Assembly: GCA_965200805.1 (NCBI GenBank)
Contig: OZ241384.1
Coordinates: forward strand, 1,488,001-1,552,000
DNA from: MPNP01 sp026709725
Lineage (GTDB): Bacteria > Pseudomonadota > Alphaproteobacteria > Rhodobacterales > Rhodobacteraceae
Reading direction: 5' to 3'
DNA: 64,000 bases
Shown: in pieces, positions 45,872-54,727 of the stretch
How positions within the stretch are numbered: the stretch's first letter is position 1
Layout of the letters: the number at the start of each line of letters is the position of its first letter
Made by a program: the position numbers and the translations under genes
The notes under the pieces: generated by a model
What the model was told of the DNA's origin: nothing
The model's input: the letters and a program-made list of their open reading frames with translations, nothing else
Database searches by the model: none

Positions 45872-46858
45872 ATGTCCGTTCCTGCCAAAAGAAATCGAAC
45901 GATGGCCTGCACTCCGGAGGAACGTGTTCAACTTTTCGAGACGCTATTGCACGTTGAAAGCGCCGTCACCTGTCAAGAACTGACCTGCCAGCTCATTGAG
46001 GGAGACTTCTTCAACATAGCGGCCTTTCTTCCCAACCAGTTTGTTGATTTGCTTATTCTCGACCCGCCGTACAACCTAACCAAAAATTACAATGGCACTT
46101 TCTTCCGAAGGCGCAACAGCTACGACTATACTTTGTGGTTTCAGGGAGTTGTTGATCTCCTCATTCCCATGATGAAGCCAGATGCGACCGTCTATGTCTG
46201 TTCTGACCGGAAGACATCGTCGCTGATACTGCCCGTCCTGGAGCAGCACTTTTTTGTACAAAACAGAATAACCTGGGAACGGGAAAAGGGGCGCGGTGCA
46301 AAGCGGAATTGGAAAAACAATACAGAGGACATCTGGTTTTGCACGAATTCCAGGGATTACTATTTCGATGTGGAATCAGTGAAACTCAAGCGCAGGGTGC
46401 TGGCTCCATATCGTATCAACGGGGAACCGAAGGGCTGGCAGGAGGAAGGGAACGGGAACTATCGGCTGACATATCCATCCAACATATGGACAGACTTGAC
46501 AGTGCCGTTCTGGTCCATGCCGGAAAACACTCCGCATCCCACACAAAAACCGGAAAAGTTGTTCGCGAAATTAACTCTGGCGAGCTCCAAAGAAAACGAT
46601 TTTGTTTTTGACCCATTCCTGGGAAGCGGGACCTCCGTGGTGGTTGCGGAAAAGCTGGCCAGGAAATGGTGTGGCGTTGATATCAATTCTGAATATCTCT
46701 GCTGGTCACGGAAGCGCATTTGTGCCGCACGACATGACCCAATTATCCAAGGGTATGATGCTGGCGTTTTCTGGGAACGCAACTCATTCTCCCAACAGCG
46801 GAGAACATCGACTGCGAGAAGGCGGGAACATCATTTCGAGGGATCACTTTTCGAATGA
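45872..46858 (+). CDS. type II DNA methyltransferase (DPPY class)
   Basis: 328 residues. Motif IV DLLILDPPYNLTKNYNG near residue 66 and motif I FVFDPFLGSGTSVVVAEKLA near residue 247, with HPTQKPEKLFAKLTLAS before it: a beta-class N6-adenine or N4-cytosine methyltransferase. It stands alone with its endonuclease (ATGA overlap at 46855..46858), a compact type II restriction-modification operon. Methylation protects the host; the recognition sequence cannot be read from the protein. A truncated ATPase lies directly upstream, while repeat R6 lies downstream of the pair. Intact. Confidence 0.9.
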   Translation: MSVPAKRNRTMACTPEERVQLFETLLHVESAVTCQELTCQLIEGDFFNIAAFLPNQFVDLLILDPPYNLTKNYNGTFFRRRNSYDYTLWFQGVVDLLIPMMKPDATVYVCSDRKTSSLILPVLEQHFFVQNRITWEREKGRGAKRNWKNNTEDIWFCTNSRDYYFDVESVKLKRRVLAPYRINGEPKGWQEEGNGNYRLTYPSNIWTDLTVPFWSMPENTPHPTQKPEKLFAKLTLASSKENDFVFDPFLGSGTSVVVAEKLARKWCGVDINSEYLCWSRKRICAARHDPIIQGYDAGVFWERNSFSQQRRTSTARRREHHFEGSLFE

Positions 46859-47517
46859 AATCGAACTTCTGCTATCAGGGACATCATGAGCAGGTTGCGA
46901 CGGCGATAAAGGAACACATCAATTCATTGGACGGGTTTCTTACCCCGCAAACTGCCAGCAGCCCACGAGCAGTTGGAGATGCATTGGAGCTTCCGGTCGC
47001 GGATAAATTTGGCGATTTCTTGGGAAGTTGGTGTCAAGAGTGTTCCAGTGACTTTGCGCGGCGGGCCATGGCGGATATGGCCTTCACCGATACAGAGGAC
47101 TTCCACTCCGTGATAGACGTCAAGACCCATAGAGAAGATACCGTGTTCAATATGCCCAACATCACGTCTGTTGAGAGGCTGGCACGATTTTATGAGTCAG
47201 ACAAAAATGTTCTCTCTCTCATCATGATTCGATATTCTGTCGACGGAACAGATCTGAAGATCTCGGATGTCTTGTTCGCACCAATTGAGTTTCTTGATTG
47301 GCAGTGCCTGACTGTCGGTGCCTTGGGTCGGGGACAGATTGCCAACTCAAATGACATTCAAATTGTGCCGCAAAACTCAAGGAAAGCATGGATGTTGCAA
47401 TTGTGTGAAGTTATGATGGCATTCTATCCACGAGAGATGGAAAAGATCACAATGCGGCGACGAAGATTTGAAAATGTCAGGGAGCATTGGGCACATAAAG
47501 AAGATGTGTGGCTGTGA
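46855..47517 (+). CDS. type II restriction endonuclease, PD-(D/E)xK type
   Basis: 220 residues. The likely active site is DTEDFHSVIDVKTHREDT near residues 80-97: an acidic residue, then IDVKTH with the D-x-K pair. This is followed by NMPNITSVERLARFYES, a segment seen in small restriction enzymes, and a central sheet (NVLSLIMIRYSVDGTDL). Length fits a type II enzyme. The 4-bp overlap with the methyltransferase gene and their joint isolation from other genes make the role clear even though the enzyme family is only loosely recognised. Confidence 0.82.
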   Translation: MKSNFCYQGHHEQVATAIKEHINSLDGFLTPQTASSPRAVGDALELPVADKFGDFLGSWCQECSSDFARRAMADMAFTDTEDFHSVIDVKTHREDTVFNMPNITSVERLARFYESDKNVLSLIMIRYSVDGTDLKISDVLFAPIEFLDWQCLTVGALGRGQIANSNDIQIVPQNSRKAWMLQLCEVMMAFYPREMEKITMRRRRFENVREHWAHKEDVWL

Positions 47518-47569
47518 CAAACCCAGTGCCCCCAATGGCATTGACTTTTATTGAGGGGTCATCTTTCCC

Positions 47570-47745
47570 CGACGCATTGGCAGACAAAGGGATTGTCCCG
47601 GATGATGTTGAAACGTCACCGAGCGGCGCTGCCTCATCTGCTGCATTTATGCGACACCCCGCCCCCGCTCAAGCTGTGACATCCGACGGTGCCTCACCGG
47701 GGCCTCCCTGAGGATGGGGAACTGCCTCCAGCCCTTCAGACGCCG
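47570..47745 (-). repeat. dispersed repeat R6, copy 2
   Basis: Matches 33990..34190 (GATGATGTTGAAACGTCACC and CCTCCCTGAGGATGGGG). It marks the right edge of the accessory region; housekeeping genes begin about 160 bp further on. Confidence 0.6.
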
Positions 47746-47885
47746 GAACCCCTTCCGGGCTTCAGGCATCCCCGCCGCCTGCCTGATTGACGGTGCGGAT
47801 GGCGCGGCGGACCGGGCGGACAGGATGGTCCGCCCGGTCCCCGTCATCGATGTCGACCCGGTCCCGGCTCGGATCCCTTCCGGCG

Positions 47886-47908
47886 CATGACCGCGACTTG
47901 CGGTCATG
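47886..47908 (-). terminator. hairpin at the accA 3' end
   Basis: Perfect 9-bp stem CATGACCGC / GCGGTCATG with loop GACTT, overlapping the accA stop codon. No clear T-tract follows, so a role as terminator is possible but unproven. Confidence 0.35.
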
Positions 47909-48890
47909 CCCGCTGGCGCCGTGATCGTTTTTTGGTCTTGCCGGTGATGTGCATTTTGAGGAACTTGTCATGACGGTTATGGAGAAGGGTATCGGGATCC
48001 TCGTCCTGAACCTGTTTGAGTAAATCTGCCAGTGTTTCACCAACCGCCCTGATTGTTGAAGCGTGGTCGCGATGGGCCCCGCCGAGGGGCTCCTTGATGA
48101 CGGTGTCAATCACACCGGCACTGATCATGTCTGATGCGGTCAGGCGGAGTGCTTCGGCGGCCTGGTCTTTCATGTCGGCGTTCTTCCAGAGAATGGATGC
48201 GCATCCTTCAGGGCTGATCACCGAATAAACGGAGTATTCCAGCATGGCGATCCGGTCGGAAGATGCCAACGCCACGGCACCGCCGGAGCCGCCTTCGCCC
48301 GTGATGACAGAAACAATTGGCACCTGCGCAGAGAGACTCTTTTCGATCGTGGTGGCAATCGCCTCGGATTGCCCCCTTTCTTCGGCCCCGATCCCCGGAT
48401 AGGCCCCCGCGGTATCCACCAGACAGAGAACAGGCAGCTGGAATCGGCTGGCGAGATCAATCAGGCGGACGACCTTGCGATAGCCTTCGGGACGCGCCAT
48501 GCCAAAATTGTGCCTGAGACGGGATCTGGTATCATGACCTTTCTCCTGACCCATGACCACGACCGGCTGGTCCCGGAAACGCGCGAGGTAACAGAGAAGT
48601 GCCGGATCATCAGCAAATTTTCGATCACCTGCCAGCAGCGTCTGTTCGGTAAAGAGCTCATTGATGTAATCGGTAAAATGCGGTCGGTCGGGGTGGCGCG
48701 CAACCATGCAGATCTGGATCGGTGACATGTCCCTGTAGACTTCACGGATCTTTCGCTCAACAGATGTCTGCACCTGTGCGGCTTCCCGCTCTTTCTCCCT
48801 GCGGTTGTCCTCTGTGATCTCGGCGTTGATTTCGCTGAGTCTGGCATCAATATCCGCAATGGGTTTTTCAAAGTCCAGATAGTGACGCAT
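47904..48890 (-). CDS. accA: acetyl-CoA carboxylase carboxyltransferase subunit alpha
   Basis: 328 residues, normal length. AccA transfers the carboxyl group from carboxybiotin to acetyl-CoA together with AccD, the first step of fatty acid synthesis. Typical segments: RHYLDFEKPIADIDARL at the start, RHPDRPHFTDYI, MARPEGYRKVVRLIDLAS, LVDTAGAYPGIGAEERGQSE, VITGEGGSGGAVALASSDRI and SVISPEGCASILWKNADMKD. The basic C-terminal tail (KTKKRSRRQRA) is unremarkable. Single gene on the minus strand; its partner accD is not in the window. Intact. Confidence 0.96.
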   Translation of the reverse strand: MRHYLDFEKPIADIDARLSEINAEITEDNRREKEREAAQVQTSVERKIREVYRDMSPIQICMVARHPDRPHFTDYINELFTEQTLLAGDRKFADDPALLCYLARFRDQPVVVMGQEKGHDTRSRLRHNFGMARPEGYRKVVRLIDLASRFQLPVLCLVDTAGAYPGIGAEERGQSEAIATTIEKSLSAQVPIVSVITGEGGSGGAVALASSDRIAMLEYSVYSVISPEGCASILWKNADMKDQAAEALRLTASDMISAGVIDTVIKEPLGGAHRDHASTIRAVGETLADLLKQVQDEDPDTLLHNRHDKFLKMHITGKTKKRSRRQRA

Positions 48891-49030
48891 CAGGTTGCAT
48901 AACCCCGCTTGTCAAAATGCGGTCAAATACTGAATGTGGAACCCGTCCCGGGAGGGTGAGATCCCGAAATGCCTGCCGCCGGAACCGTCTATATCAATTC
49001 CGGTCAATTGGCCATGACGCGACTGTTGTC

Positions 49031-50203
49031 TTAAGTCTGAAATGCCGCAGCAAGCCGGTCAACAGCGTCTTCAACCCGTGCACGCGGTGTCGCAAAATTG
49101 AAGCGAAGGAATCCTTCGCCGCCGGATCCGAATGTCGTGCCCAGATTGGCGGCAATCCTGGCCTGGCCGAACACACGATCCGCAATCTCCTGAGCACCGT
49201 AGCGGGTGCCGCGGAAATCAACCCAGGCAAGATAGGTGGCCTCAAGGGGCATGGAGTGAATGCCATCAAGTGCGTTGATTGCCGTGTCAAAAATGCGGCG
49301 GTTCCGGTCAAGGTAGGGCAGGAGCTCGTCAAGCCATGCTGCTCCTGCGGGTGAATAGACGGCTTCTGCCATGTGCATGCCAAAACTGTTGGGTGAGATC
49401 CCCAGCGCGGCCATGCGCTGAGTGACCATTCGACGGAGACGGTCATCGGGAACAATCAGATTCCCTGTATGCATACCCGCAAGATTGAAGGTCTTGGATG
49501 CAGCGGTAAGGACGATCAGTCGATCCAGAATTTCGGGGACGGCAAGCGCAGTCGGCGTGTGACGGTGGGGTGGAAAGACAAGATCATGATGAATCTCATC
49601 GGCGATGAGAACCAGATCGTGCCGTCGGCAAAAGTCGGCAAGACTCCGCAACTCCTCTTTTGACCAGACACAGCCGCCGGGATTCTGCGGGGAACAGAGA
49701 ACGGCCATTTTTTCCGTGCCCCGGAGCAGGGGCTCATAAGCTGCCAGATCAAATGTATAGCGACCATTCTTCACGACCAGTGGACAGGACACAATGGATC
49801 GCCCGGCATGGATCAGGATCCTTTCAAACGCATGATAGACCGGTGTGAAGAGAACGACGCCATCTCCCGGAGCTGAAAAGGCATCAATGCAGAGCGCCGC
49901 CCCATTGACGAGGCCGTGGGTTGTCAAGATCCAGTCAGGGTCAACAGTCCAGCCATGCCGCTCTCGCATCCACCAGCAGATGGCGGCATGATTACTGGCC
50001 TCATCACCATAATAGCCATACATCCCATGCTCGACGATTGCCCTGAGAGCCGTTGTGGCGGCCTCCGGGGGTCGAAAATCCATATCGGCGATCCACATTG
50101 CCAGCCCCTCATCCGGTGAGATGCCATAGGTGGTTTCCATCAGGTCCCACTTGGCACAGTGCGTTCCCCGCCGTTCAATCACTTCATCAAATCTGGACAT
50201 GAT
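49031..50203 (-). CDS. PatB/MalY-type C-S lyase aminotransferase
   Basis: 390 residues from ATG 50203 (MIMSRFDEVIERRGTHCAKW); a frame extension to 50290 has no ribosome site. Fold-type I PLP enzyme: MWIADMDFRPPEAATTAL near the start, SPQNPGGCVWSKEELRSLAD, VLIADEIHHDLVFPPHRHTP, and the PLP Lys in LTAASKTFNLAGMHTGNLIV. These fit the cystathionine beta-lyase group (PatB/MalY) that splits C-S bonds of cystathionine and related compounds. Divergent from def across about 147 bp that should hold both promoters. Intact. Confidence 0.9.
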   Translation of the reverse strand: MMSRFDEVIERRGTHCAKWDLMETTYGISPDEGLAMWIADMDFRPPEAATTALRAIVEHGMYGYYGDEASNHAAICWWMRERHGWTVDPDWILTTHGLVNGAALCIDAFSAPGDGVVLFTPVYHAFERILIHAGRSIVSCPLVVKNGRYTFDLAAYEPLLRGTEKMAVLCSPQNPGGCVWSKEELRSLADFCRRHDLVLIADEIHHDLVFPPHRHTPTALAVPEILDRLIVLTAASKTFNLAGMHTGNLIVPDDRLRRMVTQRMAALGISPNSFGMHMAEAVYSPAGAAWLDELLPYLDRNRRIFDTAINALDGIHSMPLEATYLAWVDFRGTRYGAQEIADRVFGQARIAANLGTTFGSGGEGFLRFNFATPRARVEDAVDRLAAAFQT

Positions 50204-50350
50204 CATCTTTCTTGTCTTGATTGCTTGCCAGTGGGCATCACGAGCTGAATTCATCGCCCCGGACACATCCGGATCCAGTATCCGCTCCACACAGAATCCG
50301 CCATTCGTCGCCGGTTTGCCAATCCGTGATGGAATTCCTATGCAGGATGC

Positions 50351-50896
50351 ATGGCCATCCTCCCTATTTTGATCTACCCGGATTCAAAACTGAAAAAGGT
50401 CGCATGTGACGTTCCGGATGTTGATGACACGATCCGGACCCTGGGCCGTGACATGCTGGAGACCATGTACAACGCCCCCGGCATCGGTTTGGCCGCCCCG
50501 CAGATCGGAGTGGGATTGCGCATGCTGGTCATGGATTGCACGGCGCATGATGAGGACCCGGACCCGCGCATTCTCATCAATCCGGTCATCCTTGAACAGA
50601 GCAGCGAGATTGAGACAGATTCCGAGGGGTGTCTGTCGATACCGGGTCTGACGGCGGATGTGGGGCGTCCTTGCGCGATTGGGGTTTCGTTTCTTGACGT
50701 TGAGGGTGTGATGCAAAAAGAGCAGTTCGAGGGGTTGTGGGCCCGATGCCTGCAGCACGAGATCGACCACCTTGACGGCAAGCTGTTTGTCGATCATTTG
50801 TCGCGTCTCAAGCGACAGGTTCTGCTGCGACGCTTCATGCGTGAGTACCATCAGAACAGGGCCCAATCCCGACCATCGGGTGTCAGGACTCCATGA
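50351..50896 (+). CDS. def: peptide deformylase
   Basis: 181 residues. Removes the formyl group from new proteins using a bound metal. All three motifs present: APGIGLAAPQIG (motif 1), SEGCLSIPG (motif 2, metal-binding Cys) and LQHEIDHLDGKLFVD (motif 3, HExxH). Overlaps fmt by ATGA (50893..50896), the common def-fmt pair that adds and removes the formyl group. Intact. Confidence 0.97.
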   Translation: MAILPILIYPDSKLKKVACDVPDVDDTIRTLGRDMLETMYNAPGIGLAAPQIGVGLRMLVMDCTAHDEDPDPRILINPVILEQSSEIETDSEGCLSIPGLTADVGRPCAIGVSFLDVEGVMQKEQFEGLWARCLQHEIDHLDGKLFVDHLSRLKRQVLLRRFMREYHQNRAQSRPSGVRTP

Positions 50897-51828
50897 ACGT
50901 GTCTGCAGCAGGGAAGTCGGGGTGCCGACTTGTTTTTTTCGGCTCTTCGGAGTTCGCCATTCCGACTCTGAGAGCACTCATCGATTCCGGTTATGCAATT
51001 GGTCGGGTGTACACGCAGGCACCCGCACCGGCTGGGCGGGGGAAGCGGTTGCACCGGACTCCTGTCCACAGGGTTGCGATTGAGCAGGGTCTTGATGTTG
51101 CCACGCCCGATCACCTTGACGCAGAAACAGTTGATGATGTCATGCGCCTGCATCCTGATGTGGCTGTGCTTGTCTCCTATGGCCAACTGATCCCGGCTGC
51201 GATGCTGGATGTCCCCGCCCATGGCTTTCTGAATATTCATCCCTCCCTGCTTCCCCGTTGGCGTGGTGCTGCACCGGTCCAGCGTGCGATTATGGCGGGG
51301 GATGCGCGCACAGGCGTCACCATCATGCATATGGATGCACACTATGATTCCGGCATGATTCTCATGCAGGAGGAAGCGACAATCCATCCTGATGATACCG
51401 CAGCAAGCCTTGCTGAACGACTGGCCGCCCGGGGCGCATCCCTGCTGGCCCGGACTCTTGAAACCCTGGAGACAATTGCCCCCAGACCCCAGACCCCGGA
51501 CGGCATCACCAGGGCACCGAAAATCAGCCGGGAAGAGACGCGTGTGGACTGGCATCAGCCTGCGGTAAGGGTTGACGCAATGATTCGCGGACTGTCCCCC
51601 AAACCGGGCGCCTGGACCCGCTGGAATGACAATCGTGTCAAAATACTGATGAGTTGTCTGGCCGAGGATGAAGGGCCACCGGGCGCCGTCCTTGATGACT
51701 GCCTGACCGTTGCATGTGGGACCGGGGCGATTCGCATAAAACGCCTGCAGGCACCATCCGGCAAAACCATGGACGGCCCGAGTTTTCTGCGGGGCTACGG
51801 CAAAGGCCGCACGGATTGCTTTACATGA
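50893..51828 (+). CDS. fmt: methionyl-tRNA formyltransferase
   Basis: 311 residues. Formylates initiator Met-tRNA with 10-formyl-THF. RLVFFGSSEFAIPTLRALID opens the Rossmann-like domain; NIHPSLLPRWRGAAPVQRAI holds the catalytic Asn-His and the SLLP loop; GVTIMHMDAHYDSGMILMQE completes the transferase domain. The C-terminal OB-like domain includes ISREETRVDWHQPA and KPGAWTRWNDNRVKI. Translationally coupled to def. Intact. Confidence 0.96.
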   Translation: MNVSAAGKSGCRLVFFGSSEFAIPTLRALIDSGYAIGRVYTQAPAPAGRGKRLHRTPVHRVAIEQGLDVATPDHLDAETVDDVMRLHPDVAVLVSYGQLIPAAMLDVPAHGFLNIHPSLLPRWRGAAPVQRAIMAGDARTGVTIMHMDAHYDSGMILMQEEATIHPDDTAASLAERLAARGASLLARTLETLETIAPRPQTPDGITRAPKISREETRVDWHQPAVRVDAMIRGLSPKPGAWTRWNDNRVKILMSCLAEDEGPPGAVLDDCLTVACGTGAIRIKRLQAPSGKTMDGPSFLRGYGKGRTDCFT

Positions 51829-52097
51829 TCCGTGTTCAGCCATCACCTGATTGTCCCGATGTCAGATTGAAATCTGAATGGTCCGCCGATTGAAGAGTCC
51901 GGGGCCCCGGTCATGCCCGATCATGGATTGGCAGGAGAGTCCCGGGAGATGACGGCTTTTGAGCAGTCGTGGCTGATCCGGGGACTGCATTTGAGCCGCT
52001 TCGACGCCGGTTGATAATTTTGTCTCGAATCTATCCGGAACTTTGAGTAGGGTTGGCGGGAGATGCCCTCGCAAGAACAGTCATGCCGGTCTGAACC

Positions 52098-53297
52098 ATG
52101 CCTCAAGCACCCAATGTCTATGATGCCGAACCGATACCGGAATCGGCGCGAACGGCAATCGAGCATTTGCTGACCAGCGGGGATCTCTTTCGTTACACGG
52201 CACCCGGTGCGACCCCCGTCAGTTTGCTTGAGACAGAATTTGCCGACTGGATCGGTTCGAAGTCGGCTTTGGCCGTTTCATCCTGCTCCGCAGCGCTGTT
52301 TCTGGCGCTCAAGGCCCTCGGCCTGCCGCGTGGCGCGCGGGTGCTCGTGCCCGCCTTTACCTTTGCCGCTGTTCCGTCATCTGTGGTCCACGCGGACTGT
52401 GTCCCGGTTTTCGCAGAGGTGGATGACAGTTATCGAATTGATCTTGATGATTTTTCTGCCCGTATGGACGCGGGTGTCGATGCCGTTCTTGTCAGTCATA
52501 TGCGCGGTCATACATCAGATATGGACAGCATCATGAACCTGGCCGACGATGCGGATGTGCCGGTCATTGAGGATGCCGCGCATTCACTTGGGACACGCTG
52601 GCACGGTCGCACCATCGGCACCATCGGTCGGGTCGGATGTTTTTCGTTCCAGTCCTACAAGCTTGTCAATGCCGGAGAGGGCGGAATTCTCGTCTCCGAC
52701 GACGATGAATTGATCGCAAAAGCCGTCATTATGTCGGGGGCATACGAACATAACTGGAAAAAGCATCCTGTCCTGCAGGATCATTTTCAATGCTGGCAGA
52801 ACCGCCTGCCGCTTTACAACATGCGCATGAACAATCTGTCGGCAGCAATAATCCGCTCACAAATCCCGGAGATCCCGCGTCGTGCGCAGAGGGGACGGGA
52901 GAATCACGACCATGTTGCCGGTCTGCTCAACCGGTCTCCATACTTCATCGTCCCGGAACCGCTTGGACCGGAAATCCGGGCCCCGGATTCCATCCAGTTC
53001 AATCTCATCAACATGACCGACGGTCAGGTGATGGCGTTTCTGGACCAGACCGCGACCAAGGGAGTTCCTGTCCAGGTTTTTGGTCTGAGCAAGGACAATG
53101 CCCGGGCGTTCTGGAACTGGCAGTTTCTGGATCCGCTGCCGGACCTGCCCGGAACGAGAGCCATGCTGATGCGGGCCTGTGATGTCCGTCTCCCGGCCCG
53201 GCTGTCAGGGGACATGTGTCGGCACATTGCCCGCTGCCTTGTTGAATCTGCCGCCCGGGTTGTGGAGACCCCGGCGACAGACCATGACCATCGATAA
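52098..53297 (+). CDS. DegT/DnrJ/EryC1/StrS aminotransferase
   Basis: 399 residues. PLP-dependent sugar aminotransferase fold: ALAVSSCSAALFLALKALGL (phosphate site), VPVFAEVDDSYRIDLDDF, VPVIEDAAHSLGTRWHGR, and the PLP Lys in SFQSYKLVNAGEGGILVSDD. Unlike ColD at 38088, the catalytic Lys is present, so it is a true aminotransferase. The substrate is unknown; no sugar-nucleotide genes flank it. 51829..52097 upstream is non-coding. Convergent with rnhA. Confidence 0.85.
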   Translation: MPQAPNVYDAEPIPESARTAIEHLLTSGDLFRYTAPGATPVSLLETEFADWIGSKSALAVSSCSAALFLALKALGLPRGARVLVPAFTFAAVPSSVVHADCVPVFAEVDDSYRIDLDDFSARMDAGVDAVLVSHMRGHTSDMDSIMNLADDADVPVIEDAAHSLGTRWHGRTIGTIGRVGCFSFQSYKLVNAGEGGILVSDDDELIAKAVIMSGAYEHNWKKHPVLQDHFQCWQNRLPLYNMRMNNLSAAIIRSQIPEIPRRAQRGRENHDHVAGLLNRSPYFIVPEPLGPEIRAPDSIQFNLINMTDGQVMAFLDQTATKGVPVQVFGLSKDNARAFWNWQFLDPLPDLPGTRAMLMRACDVRLPARLSGDMCRHIARCLVESAARVVETPATDHDHR

Positions 53298-53346
53298 CGC
53301 AACACATGCATGAACAGGTGGACAGCGCTTCAGGTTGACCCGGCAG

Positions 53347-53814
53347 CTATGAGTGCTCGGCGGTGATGAATGGAATTGCGCCTGTGGCCAGTTCATCAGC
53401 GCGGATATTGCCAGGGTTGTCAGCGTGTCCCTTGACCCAGTGCCATGTTGTGGTGTGATAGCTGTTGACTGCATCAAGCTGTTGCCAGAGATCGGTGTTC
53501 TTGACAGGCCTGTTTCCACGCCGCCAGTTTTTCTGCTTCCATTTTATGATCCAGTCCGTGATCCCGTCACGCATGTATCTGCTGTCGGTATAGATCGTTG
53601 CGCTGGTGGCATACGGCAGGGATTTCAGTGCCGCGATTGCCGCGGTCAGCTCCATCCGATTATTGGTCGTCTCTTCAATCCCGCCTGCCAGTTCAATGGT
53701 TTCAACACGGGTTTCCCCATCCCATCGGTGGATGACAGCTCCCCAGCCACCGGGCCCGGGGTTCCCGGAACAGGCCCCATCCACATAGATCTCATATTCT
53801 GTACCGATTGACAT
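53347..53814 (-). CDS. rnhA: ribonuclease HI
   Basis: 155 residues, the usual length. Degrades RNA in RNA-DNA hybrids, clearing primers and R-loops. The four catalytic acids are in place: Asp in IYVDGACSGNPGPGGWGAVI, Glu in ETTNNRMELTAAIAALK, Asp in IYTDSRYMRDGITDWI and Asp in VKGHADNPGNIRADELA. Intact; convergent with the aminotransferase gene 49 bp away. Confidence 0.96.
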   Translation of the reverse strand: MSIGTEYEIYVDGACSGNPGPGGWGAVIHRWDGETRVETIELAGGIEETTNNRMELTAAIAALKSLPYATSATIYTDSRYMRDGITDWIIKWKQKNWRRGNRPVKNTDLWQQLDAVNSYHTTTWHWVKGHADNPGNIRADELATGAIPFITAEHS

Positions 53815-54101
53815 GACGGGCTCAGGGAACCGGTCTCTCTGACCTGACGGGTACTGGACACAAGTAATGCCTCGGGCAGGTCAACTGAGACTGCATTTGT
53901 GTCTGTGCAAGATCCACAGCAATCCACCACCCAAGACAAGTCCGGTGCGAGTCTACTGACCTGTAATGGCCTGGCAAGGCCATGTCATTTTCGGGCAGCG
54001 GGTCAGTTTCATTGGATCAGCAACCATTCCTTGGGGACTTATATACTTGTTTAACCCTGAGTGAAGGTGGGGTCCTGGAGGCTGGCGTTGATGGTTGACA
54101 G
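53815..54101. other. intergenic region with a stray IS1595-type end
   Basis: 290 bp without a gene. GGGGACTTATATACTTGTTT at 54033 resembles the transposon ends nearby, but no matching partner end is found. Confidence 0.45.
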
Positions 54102-54497
54102 TCAAGATGCATCTCCCGAGGAACGGGATAACATCCGGGCCAGAAGACCTACAGGCAGGTCAGACAATTTCATCTCAGCATTCCGGAACCCATAGAAGAT
54201 TGTTAAGAGGGCTATTGTTCCAAGGACAGTTAGAGAAACCAGAGGCGCAATAGCCAAAACATAGAACATATTTGAGCGGGGAACCGGATGACCTGATAAG
54301 CAGAAAGCCCAAATTGTTATTGCGCCAAGAAACACGAGAAGAGCAACAAGGATCCCGAATAAAGCCCATCGCATCCAGAAGCGTTGATTGGTGATCTTGT
54401 ATTTTTCGGCTGCGGATAAATCATCCTCGAGATTGAGTGTTCTCGACTCATTCTCCAATACAGTCTCTAAGTCATTGTATGGAGAATAATCAGGCAT
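54102..54497 (-). CDS. two-helix membrane protein, likely PanT toxin
   Basis: 131 residues. Polar start (MPDYSPYNDLETVLENESRT), then two hydrophobic segments (WALFGILVALLVFLGAITIW and VLAIAPLVSLTVLGTIALLT). Same layout as 32199..32537: polar head, two helices, short polar tail. Deleting the transposon at 54508..57893 and one 8-bp copy puts its ATG four bases after the stop of the Panacea antitoxin, so they were one operon. Now the 3.4-kb element separates them, and expression must come from transposon sequence or read-through. The toxin role is inferred. Confidence 0.65.
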   Translation of the reverse strand: MPDYSPYNDLETVLENESRTLNLEDDLSAAEKYKITNQRFWMRWALFGILVALLVFLGAITIWAFCLSGHPVPRSNMFYVLAIAPLVSLTVLGTIALLTIFYGFRNAEMKLSDLPVGLLARMLSRSSGDAS

Positions 54498-54512
54498 CTA
54501 ATCAAAAGGGGA

Positions 54513-54686
54513 TTATATACTTGACTGAAACTTGCCCCGATCCCGCTTGGGCTGCCGAGTCGATTTTTTCTTGACCGACTTCCGGTTGCGGAGCAGGGCG
54601 CGGGCAATCTGTTCGGGGGTCGCTCCGGCATAGCGGGGATTGCGACTGGTGATCGTCCTGGGGGTTGCGGTGGACTTTGTGGTCAT
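54513..54686 (-). CDS. small basic cargo protein
   Basis: 57 residues from MTTKSTATPRTITSRNPRYA, preceded by AAAGGAGAG. It contains ATPEQIARALLRNRKSVKKK and a very basic tail; the final residues and stop are encoded by the transposon end. It lies between the inner end-like sequence (54708) and the true end (54508). It may be a DNA- or RNA-binding accessory; no family known. Comparable in position to the small basic cargo at 43686..43913. Confidence 0.55.
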   Translation of the reverse strand: MTTKSTATPRTITSRNPRYAGATPEQIARALLRNRKSVKKKSTRQPKRDRGKFQSSI

Positions 54687-54707
54687 TTGGGTCTCTCCTT
54701 TCTCATG

Positions 54708-54727
54708 GGGATCATATACCTGACTGC
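54708..54727. repeat. internal IS1595-type end
   Basis: GGGGATCATATACCTGACTG, a one-base variant of the right-hand end of the transposon. It follows the DUF262-HNH stop directly. It could be the former end of a shorter element, with the 200 bp out to 54508 added later. Confidence 0.7.
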
